27,116 nucleotides of DNA from an uncultured Clostridia bacterium (GTDB lineage Bacteria; Bacillota; Clostridia; Oscillospirales; Oscillospiraceae), in the NCBI GenBank assembly GCA_938049125.1, contig CALICR010000182.1, positions 1-27,116 on the forward strand, read 5' to 3'. The notes below the pieces were generated by a model, which had not been told where the DNA came from, did no database searches, and saw only the letters and a list, made by a program, of their open reading frames with translations. Positions within the stretch are counted from its first letter, which is position 1. Every line of letters starts with the position of its first letter. The position numbers and the translations under genes are program-made. Shown here in pieces: positions 13,962 through 22,169 of the stretch.

Positions 13962-15983
13962 TTACTTGATGCAGGTGCCGCAGGGGACGGAATCGTCCAC
14001 GAAGATGAGCTTGCAGCCGCAGGCGGCGTTTGTGCCCGCCAGAAGCATACCCTGGGAGGTGACGCCGGTGATGCGGTGGGGCTTGAGGTTGGCGATGACG
14101 ATGATCTTTTTGCCCACCAGATCCTCGGGCTTGTAGTCCTGCTTGATGGAGGAGACGATGACGCGGCCCTCCAGACCGTCGTCCAGCGTCAGCTTGAGGC
14201 AGCTGTGAGACTTGCGGATCTCCTGGGCCTTGAGGATCTTGCAGACGCGCAGGTCCATGGTGCTGAAGTGGTCGATGTCGATCTCCGGCTTGACCGGGGC
14301 CACGGGGTCCGGCTCACCGTAGACCTTCTCCTCCTCGACCGGGGCCTCCGGCGCGGCGGCCGCGGCCTCGGCGGCGGTCTCCTCCTCCGTCTTCGGGTAG
14401 GAGAAGTCCAGGAGGCCGAGGTAGCGCGCCTTCTCAATGGCGTAGAGGAAGAGGTAGAGGCGCGGCCCCTTTTGCTTGTCGATGAGCAGCTGGTAGACGT
14501 TCTTGAAGAACGCGCCCTGCTTGGCCTTCAGCTCCTTGGTGCCGGGCTCCAGCCCCCAGACCCTGGCGGGAATGGCGTAGAGGCTCGTGTTCAGCTCGTC
14601 CAGCGTGTAGCCGTCCTTCGACAGGTACTCGTGCAGCAGGCGGACCTCCTCGCGCTCCTCGGCGCTGAGCGTCTCGAAGACGTCCCAGTTCCGGGTGGTG
14701 CGCAGGCGGTTGACCTGGTCCGGGGCGCAATGCTCCAGCCAGTATTTGGCCCGGTCCAGCCGGTCCATGAAGTCGGCGGCCTTGTAGGGCGTACCGATCT
14801 TCCCAAAGACGGTCTCCAGCATGGGGACGTTGAAGTCCACCACGGAGCCGAGCTGCACCAGCAGGCCCATGGGCACGAGATGGAGCTTCCGGTCCCGGAC
14901 GCGGCAGTTGGCCATGATGGTCCTCGTCAGCTCATCGGCGGTGCCATCCTCCGCGGCCTGGTACATCTTGTCGAACTCGAAGTACTGCCGCAGGATGCCG
15001 TCGTCGAAGCAGAAGTCGAAGGCGCGGGTCGGCTCCGTCTTGGAGTAGAGCCAGAGGATGACCTCGGGCTGGTAGAGCTTCAGCAGCGTCTCCGGCGTCA
15101 GGTTCAGGCCCGAGGAGCCGGACATCTTGCCCGTCATGCCCTTGATGCCGATGAACTCATAGCCCTGGAACAGCGGCGGCTCGTAGTCGAAAATTTTCTG
15201 CGAAATGATCTTGGACGTCTGGTAGGAGCCGGTGGGGGAGGCGTGGTCCTTGCCGCCCGGCTCGAAGTCCACGCCCTCGTAGGCCCAGCGCATGGGCCAG
15301 TCGATCTTCCAGGCCAGCTTGCAGTTGAAGTCGGCGGTGAAGTCGAAGCTGCCCTTGTGGCCGCAGGCGCATTCGTACTCGGCCTTCGTGCAGTCCTCGC
15401 TCAGGGACGTGATCTTCGTCGTGTCCCGATGGCAGCAGGGGCAGTAGATGGACACGGGGTAATAGGCCTCGCGCTCGCCGGGCTGGGCCTCCTGGGTGCG
15501 GAAGGAGTCGAGGATATCGAAAATCTCGCCCCGCTTCTTGAGCGCGTGGATGACGTAGTCCTTATATTTGCCGCTGCGGTTCATCTCCGCCTGGTAGCGG
15601 TAGTCCATGTCGATGCCGAACTGCTCCATGGAGGCGATGAATTCCTTCTCAAAATGCTCGGCGTAGGTCTTCGCGCCGGATTCCGGGAAGGGGTTCGGCA
15701 CATCCACGTAGGGATAGCCGATGTACTGCTCGAAGCCCTCGGTGACCTTGGCGACGTTGGCCGGGACCTTCCGGGTGCGGTCGTACTCGTCCCAGGAGAA
15801 GAGCAGCCGGGCCTTCTTGCCCAGGCGGCGCAGGGCGAGGACCACGAAATAGCTCGTGGCGACGTCCCGGAAGTTGCCGATGTGGATGGAGCCGGAGGGC
15901 GAAATGCCCGCGGCGCAGACGTATTCCTCCTTGTCCGGACGGCGCGCGATGATCTCCCGGGCAAGCTTTTCAGACCAATGCAT
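13962..15983 (-). CDS. lysK: Class I lysyl-tRNA synthetase with C-terminal tRNA-binding domain
   Basis: A 673-residue enzyme that charges tRNA-Lys. The class I signatures are present: HIGN at 34-37 (SPSGSIHIGNFRD) and KMSGS at 286-290. A zinc-binding cluster (C-P-C-C near 181-184 and Cys 205/207) lies between. The GGKDH motif near 243-247 is typical of archaeal-type LysRS. After an Ala/Glu/Pro linker at about 530-567, residues 568-673 form an OB-fold tRNA-binding domain of the EMAPII/MetRS-C/CsaA type (STMDLRVCKIL ... NLKPHRITGVTSQGMLLA). Plain class I LysRS is about 520 residues. The start at ATG 15981-15983 has GAGGTG 6 bp upstream. A GTG 9 bp upstream overlaps that site and is rejected. 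A promoter lies just upstream. No T-box was seen. Confidence 0.9.
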   Translation of the reverse strand: MHWSEKLAREIIARRPDKEEYVCAAGISPSGSIHIGNFRDVATSYFVVLALRRLGKKARLLFSWDEYDRTRKVPANVAKVTEGFEQYIGYPYVDVPNPFPESGAKTYAEHFEKEFIASMEQFGIDMDYRYQAEMNRSGKYKDYVIHALKKRGEIFDILDSFRTQEAQPGEREAYYPVSIYCPCCHRDTTKITSLSEDCTKAEYECACGHKGSFDFTADFNCKLAWKIDWPMRWAYEGVDFEPGGKDHASPTGSYQTSKIISQKIFDYEPPLFQGYEFIGIKGMTGKMSGSSGLNLTPETLLKLYQPEVILWLYSKTEPTRAFDFCFDDGILRQYFEFDKMYQAAEDGTADELTRTIMANCRVRDRKLHLVPMGLLVQLGSVVDFNVPMLETVFGKIGTPYKAADFMDRLDRAKYWLEHCAPDQVNRLRTTRNWDVFETLSAEEREEVRLLHEYLSKDGYTLDELNTSLYAIPARVWGLEPGTKELKAKQGAFFKNVYQLLIDKQKGPRLYLFLYAIEKARYLGLLDFSYPKTEEETAAEAAAAAPEAPVEEEKVYGEPDPVAPVKPEIDIDHFSTMDLRVCKILKAQEIRKSHSCLKLTLDDGLEGRVIVSSIKQDYKPEDLVGKKIIVIANLKPHRITGVTSQGMLLAGTNAACGCKLIFVDDSVPCGTCIK

Positions 15984-16016
15984 AGCAAACACCTCAAAAA
16001 ATCAATTCTCCGGCCC

Positions 16017-16045
16017 ATTATACCTGATTTTTCCCGCCAGCGCAA
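16017..16045 (-). promoter_or_regulatory. Promoter of the lysK-pepF-aminotransferase operon
   Basis: On the minus strand, TTGCGC (16040-16045) precedes a perfect TATAAT (16017-16022) by 17 bp. It is 33 bp before the lysK start codon, leaving no room for a T-box leader. Confidence 0.65.
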
Positions 16046-16235
16046 CCATAAAAAGCCGAAACCGGCGGCGTTTCCGCCGCACCGGAGCGGTCTGCTGCGG
16101 CGGATTTTCGTTTCGGAAAGAAAATTTGGGCTATTCTGGAAACATGGAAAGTTTCGCCCAGCGTTCAGAAACTGACAAAATTTCATATTCTCACAAAAAG
16201 TGTTCGAAAAATAGAGAATGAGCGCCTGGGAACAG
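16046..16235. other. Intergenic region with GC hairpins between divergent promoters
   Basis: This is most of the 394-bp gap between lysK and the first DeoR gene. It holds two overlapping GC hairpins: CGGCGG/CCGCCG near 16063-16079, and CCGCCGCA (16074-16081) with TGCGGCGG (16096-16103), followed by ATTTTCGTTT. With no plus-strand gene before it, the second may insulate the two promoters. The remainder (16104-16235) is AT-richer and I see no convincing gene in it. Confidence 0.4.
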
Positions 16236-16264
16236 TTGACAACAGGGCGGTTTTCTGTCATAAT
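16236..16264 (+). promoter_or_regulatory. Sigma-A promoter of the first DeoR-type regulator operon
   Basis: A perfect TTGACA (16236-16241) is followed after 17 bp by CATAAT (16259-16264). It lies 113 bp before the start codon, leaving a leader that contains the candidate operator at 16317-16348. Confidence 0.8.
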
Positions 16265-16316
16265 AAACCAAAATACGGCCCGGAGTCCCGCTCAGATTGG
16301 GCGGAAAGGAGAACAA

Positions 16317-16348
16317 ATTCGAAACAAAATGCATTTCGATTCGAAACA
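16317..16348 (+). promoter_or_regulatory. Candidate DeoR-family operator: direct repeats with a palindrome
   Basis: ATTCGAAACA occurs at 16317-16326 and again at 16339-16348, 22 bp apart (two helical turns). The second copy forms a perfect 13-bp palindrome TTTCGA-T-TCGAAA (16334-16346). It lies downstream of the promoter, so a bound repressor would act as a roadblock. DeoR/GlpR-type regulators commonly bind such TTCGA/TTTC repeats near their own genes. The word TTTCGATTCGA recurs near 23934 before the FAH-fold genes. Confidence 0.5.
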
Positions 16349-16377
16349 TCCGGAGCCGGAGAAAAGGAGGGGACTGT

Positions 16378-17169
16378 ATGGCAGCGGCAAACGGCCAGGA
16401 GGCCCGGCTGAACGAAATATTGCAGCGGCTGGAGACCTATGGGGTTGTCTCCGTGTCGGAGCTGAGCAAGACGCTGGAGACCTCGGTGGTCACGGTCCGC
16501 AAGGACCTTCGGCTCCTGGAGGAGCGGCAGCAGCTCACGCGCATCACCGGCGGCGCGATCCCCTACCAGGGTCCGATGCACCGGCCCGACGGCCCGGCGG
16601 CGGGCGAGACGCTGCCGCTGAAGCAGGCCGTGGCCCGGGCGGCGGCGGAGCTGATCCAGAATGGAGATTCGCTCATCGTCACCAGCGGCACGACGCCCCA
16701 TCTGACGCTCTCCTACGCGGCGGCCCGGACGGACCTCAAGATCCTGACGGACTCGCTGAACATTGCCACGGACTTTTGCAGCCGGAGCGATTACCAGGTC
16801 ATCATCCTGGGCGGCGAGATCTACACGGCAAGCGCCTTTGTCCACGGCCGCGACGCCGTGAAGCAGGCAGGCCTCTACATGGCCGACAAGGCCATCGTGA
16901 CCATGGACGGCGTGGACCCGGAGGCTGGCCTCACGACGCTGCGCGTCGAGGGCGCGGACACGCTCAAGAGCATCCTGACCCGGGCGCGGATGCGGATCGT
17001 CGCGGCGGACATCACGAAGATCGGCGTCGAGAGCTTCTGCAACATCGGCGATATCACCCTGGCCAACGTGCTGGTCACGAACCGGACCCGGGACCCGGAG
17101 AAGCTGGCGGTGCTCGAGCGCATCGCCGCCAAGGGCGTGACCATTCAATACGCAGACGAAACGCCCTGA
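16378..17169 (+). CDS. DeoR/GlpR-family transcriptional regulator (first)
   Basis: A 263-residue regulator. An N-terminal DeoR-type winged helix-turn-helix lies at about 8-60 (RLNEILQRLETYGVVSVSELSKTLE, then TVRKDLRLLEER). The C-terminal sugar-phosphate-sensing domain of the RpiA/NagB-like fold includes SLIVTSGTTPHL, ILGGEIYTAS and the closing ADITKIGVESFCNIG. Members normally repress a nearby sugar-catabolism operon until a phosphorylated sugar binds. The start is ATG 16378, chosen for AAAAGGAGGGG. The upstream in-frame codons lack a ribosome site. It is followed after 52 bp by the ceramidase-fold gene, with two small hairpins in the gap. Confidence 0.9.
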   Translation: MAAANGQEARLNEILQRLETYGVVSVSELSKTLETSVVTVRKDLRLLEERQQLTRITGGAIPYQGPMHRPDGPAAGETLPLKQAVARAAAELIQNGDSLIVTSGTTPHLTLSYAAARTDLKILTDSLNIATDFCSRSDYQVIILGGEIYTASAFVHGRDAVKQAGLYMADKAIVTMDGVDPEAGLTTLRVEGADTLKSILTRARMRIVAADITKIGVESFCNIGDITLANVLVTNRTRDPEKLAVLERIAAKGVTIQYADETP

Positions 17170-17221
17170 CCGGGCGTTCCCCCTCCCGGACGGGAGGACA
17201 AACAAAGGAGGAACTTTTATC

Positions 17222-18556
17222 ATGTTGAGAGCCGGAACGGCTTCGGCGGACATCACGCCGGGGCTTGGAGAAGAGCTGGGCGGGTATCCCCATTATCCGC
17301 GCCATAACACGGGCGTCCACGATCCGCTGCAGGCGGCGTGCCTCTACTTAGAGGACGGAGGGAATGAGGTGGCCTTCATCACCCTCGACCTGCTCTTCTT
17401 TTCCAAGCTCCATGTGCGCGAGGTCCGGGCCCTGGCCGAGGCGGAGAGCGGCATTCCGGGGAGCCATATTCTCATCAGCTGCATCCACACCCATTCCGGC
17501 CCCTGGGCCTCGGGCCGTCTGGACATTGAGAGCCTCGAGGCCGGCGCGAAGCAGCCGAAGGAGTACGTCGAGAAGCTGGTGAAGACCATCGCCTGCCTCA
17601 TTGCCGAGGCCAAGAGGACGGCCTTCCCGGCCTCCTTCACCTCCGGCACCGCCATGTGCGGCGCGGAGTCCGGCGTCGGCGGCAACCGCCGCATCCCCGG
17701 CGGACCCCACGACCCGCTGGTCAGCGTCATGGCCGTCCGGGACGCGCAGGAGACCGTCCGCGGCATTTTCGTGAACTATACGCTGCACCCCACCTTTATC
17801 CACGAGTGGAGCACCGTCTGCACGGCGGACTACGTCTGCTACCTCCGGAAGCAGCTGGAGGAGACCTGGAACGGGGCCGTCGTCTGCTTCGGCCAGGGCG
17901 CATCGGGCAACCAGTCCAGCCGCTACTACCGCCAGGGCGAGAGCTTTGACGAGGCGGAGCGCGTTGGCCGGGTGCTGGGCAAAGCCGCGGCCACGGTGCT
18001 CAGCAAGGCCGAATGGGCCGATACCCTCGACATCCGCCAGGCCTCCAAGGAGATCCCCCTGGAGCTGCGCAGCTTCGGCACCGAGGCGGAGCTGGAGAAG
18101 ACCGTGGCCGAGGACCGCACCGTCTACGAGGACCTCTACGCCCGCTACGGCAAGTCCGAGAACCGTGACGAGTACTATCTCTGGCAGAACGCCAACCTCA
18201 AGCTCCTGGGCGCCGAGGATCAGCTGGGCTACGTCCGGATGCAGAACCGCGGCGTCAGGATCGAGCTGCTGGAGGATGAAAACCCCGTGGAGCTCCAGGC
18301 CGTGCGCCTGGGCGGCACCTGCGTTGTGGCCATGCCCGGCGAGATCTTCGTCGAGTATGCCCTCTACATCAAGGCCATGGCGGGCTTCGGCACCGTCATC
18401 TTCAACGAGCTGACCGGCGGCTGTATGCCCGGCTACCTCTACACGCCCGAGTCCCTGGTCACCGGCGGCTACGAGACCGACACGTCCATGCTGGGCGAGA
18501 GGTTCGGCCGCCATGTGGTGGACGAGCTGCTGGGTCTCGTCGATCAGATCCGATAA
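17222..18556 (+). CDS. Neutral/alkaline ceramidase-like amidohydrolase (PF04734 fold)
   Basis: A 444-residue protein matching the catalytic N-terminal domain of neutral ceramidases, zinc enzymes that hydrolyse an N-acyl amide bond. It starts with RAGTASADITPG, as family members do. Zinc-site motif HTHSGP has His89 and His91, a further His189 lies in NYTLHP, and the serine motif GASGN (Ser228) replaces the usual GD(V/I)SPN. A late MPGEIFVEYAL stretch fits the family's PGE segment. There is no signal peptide and no C-terminal Ig-like domain, so it is an intracellular, short form. Such bacterial paralogs probably act on amide substrates other than ceramide, which is inference. AAAGGAGG lies 11 bp before ATG. 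Confidence 0.8.
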   Translation: MLRAGTASADITPGLGEELGGYPHYPRHNTGVHDPLQAACLYLEDGGNEVAFITLDLLFFSKLHVREVRALAEAESGIPGSHILISCIHTHSGPWASGRLDIESLEAGAKQPKEYVEKLVKTIACLIAEAKRTAFPASFTSGTAMCGAESGVGGNRRIPGGPHDPLVSVMAVRDAQETVRGIFVNYTLHPTFIHEWSTVCTADYVCYLRKQLEETWNGAVVCFGQGASGNQSSRYYRQGESFDEAERVGRVLGKAAATVLSKAEWADTLDIRQASKEIPLELRSFGTEAELEKTVAEDRTVYEDLYARYGKSENRDEYYLWQNANLKLLGAEDQLGYVRMQNRGVRIELLEDENPVELQAVRLGGTCVVAMPGEIFVEYALYIKAMAGFGTVIFNELTGGCMPGYLYTPESLVTGGYETDTSMLGERFGRHVVDELLGLVDQIR

Positions 18557-18590
18557 CCGACTTACTATTATATAAAGTGAGGAAACAATC

Positions 18591-19583
18591 ATGCTGTATG
18601 TGAGAAATGAGGAGCCGAAGCTGCCCTTCGGCGACGACACCTTCACCTTCAAGCCCGCGGCCTTCTACCCCTTTCACGACCAGGCGGAGATCGACCGGGT
18701 CCGGGCCATCACCCGGGAGGACATCCTGGCCCTGAACGGCAAGCACCCCACGAACCCCAACATCCGCGTGGACGTGCTGCGGAACGATGAGTTCGAGATG
18801 GTCATGCTGACGGACATGGTCCGCCGCATCATCGACTCGGACCGCTATGACAAAAGGGTCGTCATGATCATGCCGAACCCCAGCCCCACCTACCGCAAGG
18901 TGGCCTACATGCTCCGGGAGCTGGGCGTCAACTGCCGCAACGTCAAGTTCTACATGATGGACGAATGGGCCGACGAGGACGGCAACGTGGCCCCCCTGAG
19001 CTACAAGGCCGGCTTCGGCAACGCCTTCTACCGCTTTATGGTCTCGGGTATCCTGGACCTGGGCTTCAAGGAGGAGAACTTCATCTACCACAGCAACGAG
19101 ACCACGCCCAAGTACTCCAGGATGCTGGAGGACGACGGCGAGGCGGATATCGTCTACTCCGGCCCCGGCTGGCCCGGCCATCTGGCCTTCATCGATCCCG
19201 TGGAGGACTGGTTCAAGCCCACCATGGAGGAATACTGCGCCCAGGGCGCGAAGGTCGCCAGCCTGCACCCGCTGACCATCGCCCAGAATTCCCTGCACGG
19301 CGCCTTCGGCTGCTCCGGCGACATCTCCCGCGTGCCACCCAAGGGCGCGATGATGGGCCCGCGCGACGCGCTGAAGGCCAAGGCCGTGCTGGATATGCAC
19401 GGCATCACCACCGCCGGGTCCGAGGTGTCCTGGCAGCGGCTGACGTCCCGGCTCTGCATCTTCGGCAAGCCCGCCCAGGAGGTCCCCGCCTCGGTGCTCC
19501 AGCTCCGCGACAAGCCGACCCATATCATTATGAGCGAGAGCGCCGCCGCCACCATCAAGACGGATGACATGTATCAGTATTAA
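18591..19583 (+). CDS. Divergent glucosamine-6-phosphate deaminase/isomerase-like protein (NagB superfamily)
   Basis: A 330-residue protein with the NagB fold. NagB landmarks are visible: the phosphate loop region PNPSPTYRK (near 95-103), MDEW at 123-126 for the usual MDEY (conserving the Asp72 equivalent), and GPGWPGHLAFIDP at 191-203 for the usual G-x-G-x-DGHIAFNEP. In that block the catalytic Asp141 of E. coli NagB is replaced by Pro195, His143 is kept as His197 and Glu148 is Asp202. The N-terminus is about 50 residues longer than in NagB. It may catalyse a related aldose/ketose isomerisation or deamination on a different amino sugar. It lies 34 bp after the ceramidase-fold gene, with GTGAGGAA before ATG. 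Confidence 0.78.
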   Translation: MLYVRNEEPKLPFGDDTFTFKPAAFYPFHDQAEIDRVRAITREDILALNGKHPTNPNIRVDVLRNDEFEMVMLTDMVRRIIDSDRYDKRVVMIMPNPSPTYRKVAYMLRELGVNCRNVKFYMMDEWADEDGNVAPLSYKAGFGNAFYRFMVSGILDLGFKEENFIYHSNETTPKYSRMLEDDGEADIVYSGPGWPGHLAFIDPVEDWFKPTMEEYCAQGAKVASLHPLTIAQNSLHGAFGCSGDISRVPPKGAMMGPRDALKAKAVLDMHGITTAGSEVSWQRLTSRLCIFGKPAQEVPASVLQLRDKPTHIIMSESAAATIKTDDMYQY

Positions 19584-19627
19584 GTAAAAAACTGCCGCGG
19601 CCCGGCCGCTGAAAGGAGAGGAACGGC

Positions 19628-20383
19628 ATGAAGTTTCAGGAACGCAGCGCACTGATTCTGGCGGAGCTGGGGCAGAAGCCCTCGGTGAGCGCCGAGGAAC
19701 TGAGCCGGAAGCTCCAGGTCTCCCTGGTGACGATCCGGAAGGACCTCAACCAGATGGACCGGGACGGGCTGCTGATCCGCACCTTCGGCGGTGCGACGGC
19801 CTGCAGCGTCTCCAAGGCCCAGCAGACGCGCATGGCGGCGCTCCAGATTATCGCCAGGGGCGTCAGTGACTGCATCGAGGACGGCGACAGCCTCATCCTC
19901 GACGCGGGCAGCACCACGCTGCTGGCGGCCCGCTGGCTGCTCCAGAAGGAGCAGCTCAAGGTCATCACGAACTCCCTGCCCATCGGCCTGGAGCTGTGCC
20001 GCCACGAGGAGATCCAGCTCATCCTCCTGGGCGGCGACCTCAATTCGAGCGGCGTCTTCACCTACGGCAAGGACGCCGTGCGCCAGCTGGAGCAGTACAA
20101 GGCCCGGAAGCTCATCCTCTCGGTGAGCGGCGTCAGCTGCTCCAGCGGCCTGACCACGCGCCACTCCGGGCTGCCGGAGCTGTTCCGCAAGATGATCGAG
20201 CGCTCCCACGAGGTCATCGTGGTGGCGGACGATACGAAGATCGGCTTCGAGAGCTTCTCGCACATCTGCGACCTCGACGCCGTGGACCGCATCATCACGA
20301 ACTGGAACCCGGACAGTGAGCCGGAGCTCCAGCGCATGGAGGCCCGGGGCATCCAGGTGACCCGATGCCGGGAGGAGGGATAA
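19628..20383 (+). CDS. DeoR/GlpR-family transcriptional regulator (second)
   Basis: A 251-residue regulator with the same two-domain plan as the one at 16378. The winged helix is at about 6-57 (SVSAEELSRKLQVSLVTIRKDL). The ligand domain follows with DSLILDAGSTTLLAA, LILLGGDLNSSG and a closing ADDTKIGFESFSHICD. It is only moderately similar to the first regulator and has its own strong ribosome site (AAAGGAGAGG). Having two DeoR regulators within 4 kb suggests control by two ligands or of two half-operons. The nitroreductase gene starts 1 bp after its stop. Confidence 0.9.
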   Translation: MKFQERSALILAELGQKPSVSAEELSRKLQVSLVTIRKDLNQMDRDGLLIRTFGGATACSVSKAQQTRMAALQIIARGVSDCIEDGDSLILDAGSTTLLAARWLLQKEQLKVITNSLPIGLELCRHEEIQLILLGGDLNSSGVFTYGKDAVRQLEQYKARKLILSVSGVSCSSGLTTRHSGLPELFRKMIERSHEVIVVADDTKIGFESFSHICDLDAVDRIITNWNPDSEPELQRMEARGIQVTRCREEG

Positions 20384-20384
20384 C

Positions 20385-20948
20385 ATGGATGTTCTGACTG
20401 CCGCCCGCCGGAGGCGCTCCATCCGGCTTTTTGACGGACGGAAGGTGCCTGCGGGCACGCTCCGGACCCTGGTGGACGCCACGCGGCTCTATGCCTCCGG
20501 CGGCAACCGCCAGCCCCTGGCCTTTGCTGCCGTGACGGAGGAAAAAAACTGCGCCGCCGTCTTTGCCAGCCTGAACTGGGCTATGTACCTGAAGGATTTT
20601 CAGATCCCTGAGGGCGCGCGGCCCCCGGCCTACGTCCTGCTGCTGGACGGCCTCGGCAGCGGCGGCTGCGCCTTCGACGCCGGCGCCGCGGCCACGACGC
20701 TGATGCTCGGCGCGCAGGATCTCGGCCTCGAGAGCTGCTGCCTCCAGATTGCCCGGCCCAAGGAGCTTCAGGCGGCGCTGGGCCTCACGAAGCGGCCCCT
20801 CTTTGCCGTGGCCCTCGGCTATGGCGCAGTGGAGAGCAGCGAAGCACCCTTCACCGGCTCCGTGGAGTACTACCGCGACGAGGCCGGAAATTTCCACGTC
20901 CCCAAGCGCAGCCTCGAGGAGGTCCTGGTCTTCTCGGACGAAGCGTAA
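20385..20948 (+). CDS. Nitroreductase family protein (FMN-dependent)
   Basis: A 187-residue protein. RRRRSIRLFDGRKV at the N-terminus is the FMN-contacting RRSxRxF motif of nitroreductases. ASGGNRQPLAFA (the usual P-SA-N-QPW) and GAAATTLMLGAQDLGLESCC also fit the family. The length is normal for the short Clostridia type. These flavoproteins reduce nitro groups, quinones or enoate-type substrates with NAD(P)H. It is translationally coupled to the second DeoR regulator (1-bp gap, ribosome site GGGAGGAGGG within the regulator's end), which suggests it belongs to the same catabolic programme. Confidence 0.85.
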   Translation: MDVLTAARRRRSIRLFDGRKVPAGTLRTLVDATRLYASGGNRQPLAFAAVTEEKNCAAVFASLNWAMYLKDFQIPEGARPPAYVLLLDGLGSGGCAFDAGAAATTLMLGAQDLGLESCCLQIARPKELQAALGLTKRPLFAVALGYGAVESSEAPFTGSVEYYRDEAGNFHVPKRSLEEVLVFSDEA

Positions 20949-20954
20949 AAAATT

Positions 20955-20991
20955 CCCTGCATTCCATTCGGAATGCAGGGATGATTTTTTT
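20955..20991. terminator. Bidirectional terminator between the nitroreductase and nagA
   Basis: A perfect 11-bp stem CCCTGCATTCC/GGAATGCAGGG with loop ATTC is followed by ATGATTTTTTT on the plus strand and by AATTTTTTACG on the minus strand. It is shared by two convergent operons. Confidence 0.92.
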
Positions 20992-22147
20992 ACTTCACGG
21001 TCTCGCCGCGGAGGAGCACGGTCTCGACCTCCAGAGCCTCGTTCAGGACCACGAGGTCCGCGTACTTGCCGGGGACCAGGGAGCCGGTCAGATGGTCGAT
21101 GCGGATGGCCCGGGCCGGGGTCGTCGCGGCCATCTCGAAGAGCTCCGGCACCGGCGCGCCGGTGTGGCGGCCGAAGTTGCGGAAGGCCTGGTCCATGGTC
21201 AGCCGGGAACCGGACAGCTCCGCCGCGTCGTTGAAGTTGAGGTCCGGCGTGCTGCGGATGTGGTCCTTGGGGTAGTCCGCCGGGTCATAGGCGCAGACGG
21301 TGCTGTCGGTGATGATGGCGATGCGCCGGGGGCCCGCCAGCCGGTAGGCGAGGCACATGTTGCCGGGCTTGACGTGGACGCCGAGGCTGTCCGGGATGAT
21401 CTCATAGGTCAGCTCCGGACAGATGAGGCAGCCCACGGCGGCGGTATCCTGGATGATGCCGGTGACGTCCACGCTGTCGTTGCCGTAAGCGCAGCCCATG
21501 GCGTCGAAGAGGTGGGTCGTGACGCTGGCCCCGAGGTCCACGGCCCGGCGGACCTGGGCGGGCGTGGCCTCGGTGTGGCCCACGGCGGCGACGACACCGT
21601 GCTCCCGCAGGAACGTGCCGAAGCGGCCGTCCCGGTCCAGCTCCGGGGCGTACATCCACTGGGCCACATGGCCGTGGCAGGCCTCGTAGAGAGCGGTGTA
21701 CTCGGCCTCGTCGGGGCCGGAGCGGCCGCCGGCGGCGGAGTTCGCGCCCTGGTGGGGGTTGATGTAGGGGCCCTCGTAGCCGATGGCCGTGACGTTCGGC
21801 AGCTTTCCTTCGTCGATGGCGGCCTGAATGCGCTTCGTGGCGGCCAGCAGGTCCGCGGGGGAAAGGTCGTAGCCGAGGTAGGCCACCAGGGTGGTGGACC
21901 CGTGGCGCAGGTGGTAGGCAGCCACGGCCTCGGGGTCGTTCAGCCAGGAATCGTAGCCGCCGCCGTGGAGGTGGATGTCCACGAAGCCCGGCCCGACCCA
22001 GCGGCCCCCGGCGTTGAGGACCTCGGCCCCGGCGGGGACGGTCAGGTCCCGGCCGACGGCGGCGATGCGCTCGCCGTCCAGCAGGATCGTGGCATTTTCA
22101 AGGACACGGCCGGGCAGCACGGCCTTTGCATGGATGATCGCTTTCAT
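20990..22147 (-). CDS. nagA: N-acetylglucosamine-6-phosphate deacetylase
   Basis: A 385-residue amidohydrolase that removes acetate from GlcNAc-6-phosphate or a related N-acyl amino sugar. The TIM-barrel metal motif is HLHGGG (DIHLHGGGYDSW), metal Glu in GYEGPYIN, His ligands in VGHTEA and THLFDAMG, and catalytic Asp in IITDS. The C-terminal TPARAIRIDHLTGSLVPGKYADLVVLN closes the β-sandwich as in NagA. NagA usually keeps THLFNAM and TDAM/A, where this protein has THLFDAM and TDST, so the substrate may differ from GlcNAc-6P. AAAGGACG lies 6 bp before ATG. It is the last gene of a minus-strand operon after the two FAH-fold genes. Confidence 0.88.
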   Translation of the reverse strand: MKAIIHAKAVLPGRVLENATILLDGERIAAVGRDLTVPAGAEVLNAGGRWVGPGFVDIHLHGGGYDSWLNDPEAVAAYHLRHGSTTLVAYLGYDLSPADLLAATKRIQAAIDEGKLPNVTAIGYEGPYINPHQGANSAAGGRSGPDEAEYTALYEACHGHVAQWMYAPELDRDGRFGTFLREHGVVAAVGHTEATPAQVRRAVDLGASVTTHLFDAMGCAYGNDSVDVTGIIQDTAAVGCLICPELTYEIIPDSLGVHVKPGNMCLAYRLAGPRRIAIITDSTVCAYDPADYPKDHIRSTPDLNFNDAAELSGSRLTMDQAFRNFGRHTGAPVPELFEMAATTPARAIRIDHLTGSLVPGKYADLVVLNEALEVETVLLRGETVK

Positions 22148-22169
22148 AGGTGCGTCCTTTCTTGCCGGG

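Noticed and set aside
15984..16100. T-box riboswitch upstream of the lysyl-tRNA synthetase
   Set aside because: The promoter is only 33 bp from the start codon and no T-box consensus or specifier stem is visible.
17161..17197. Terminator between the first DeoR gene and the ceramidase-fold gene
   Set aside because: There are two short 6-bp hairpins (ACGCCC/GGGCGT and CCTCCC/GGGAGG) but no T-run. The genes are likely co-transcribed.
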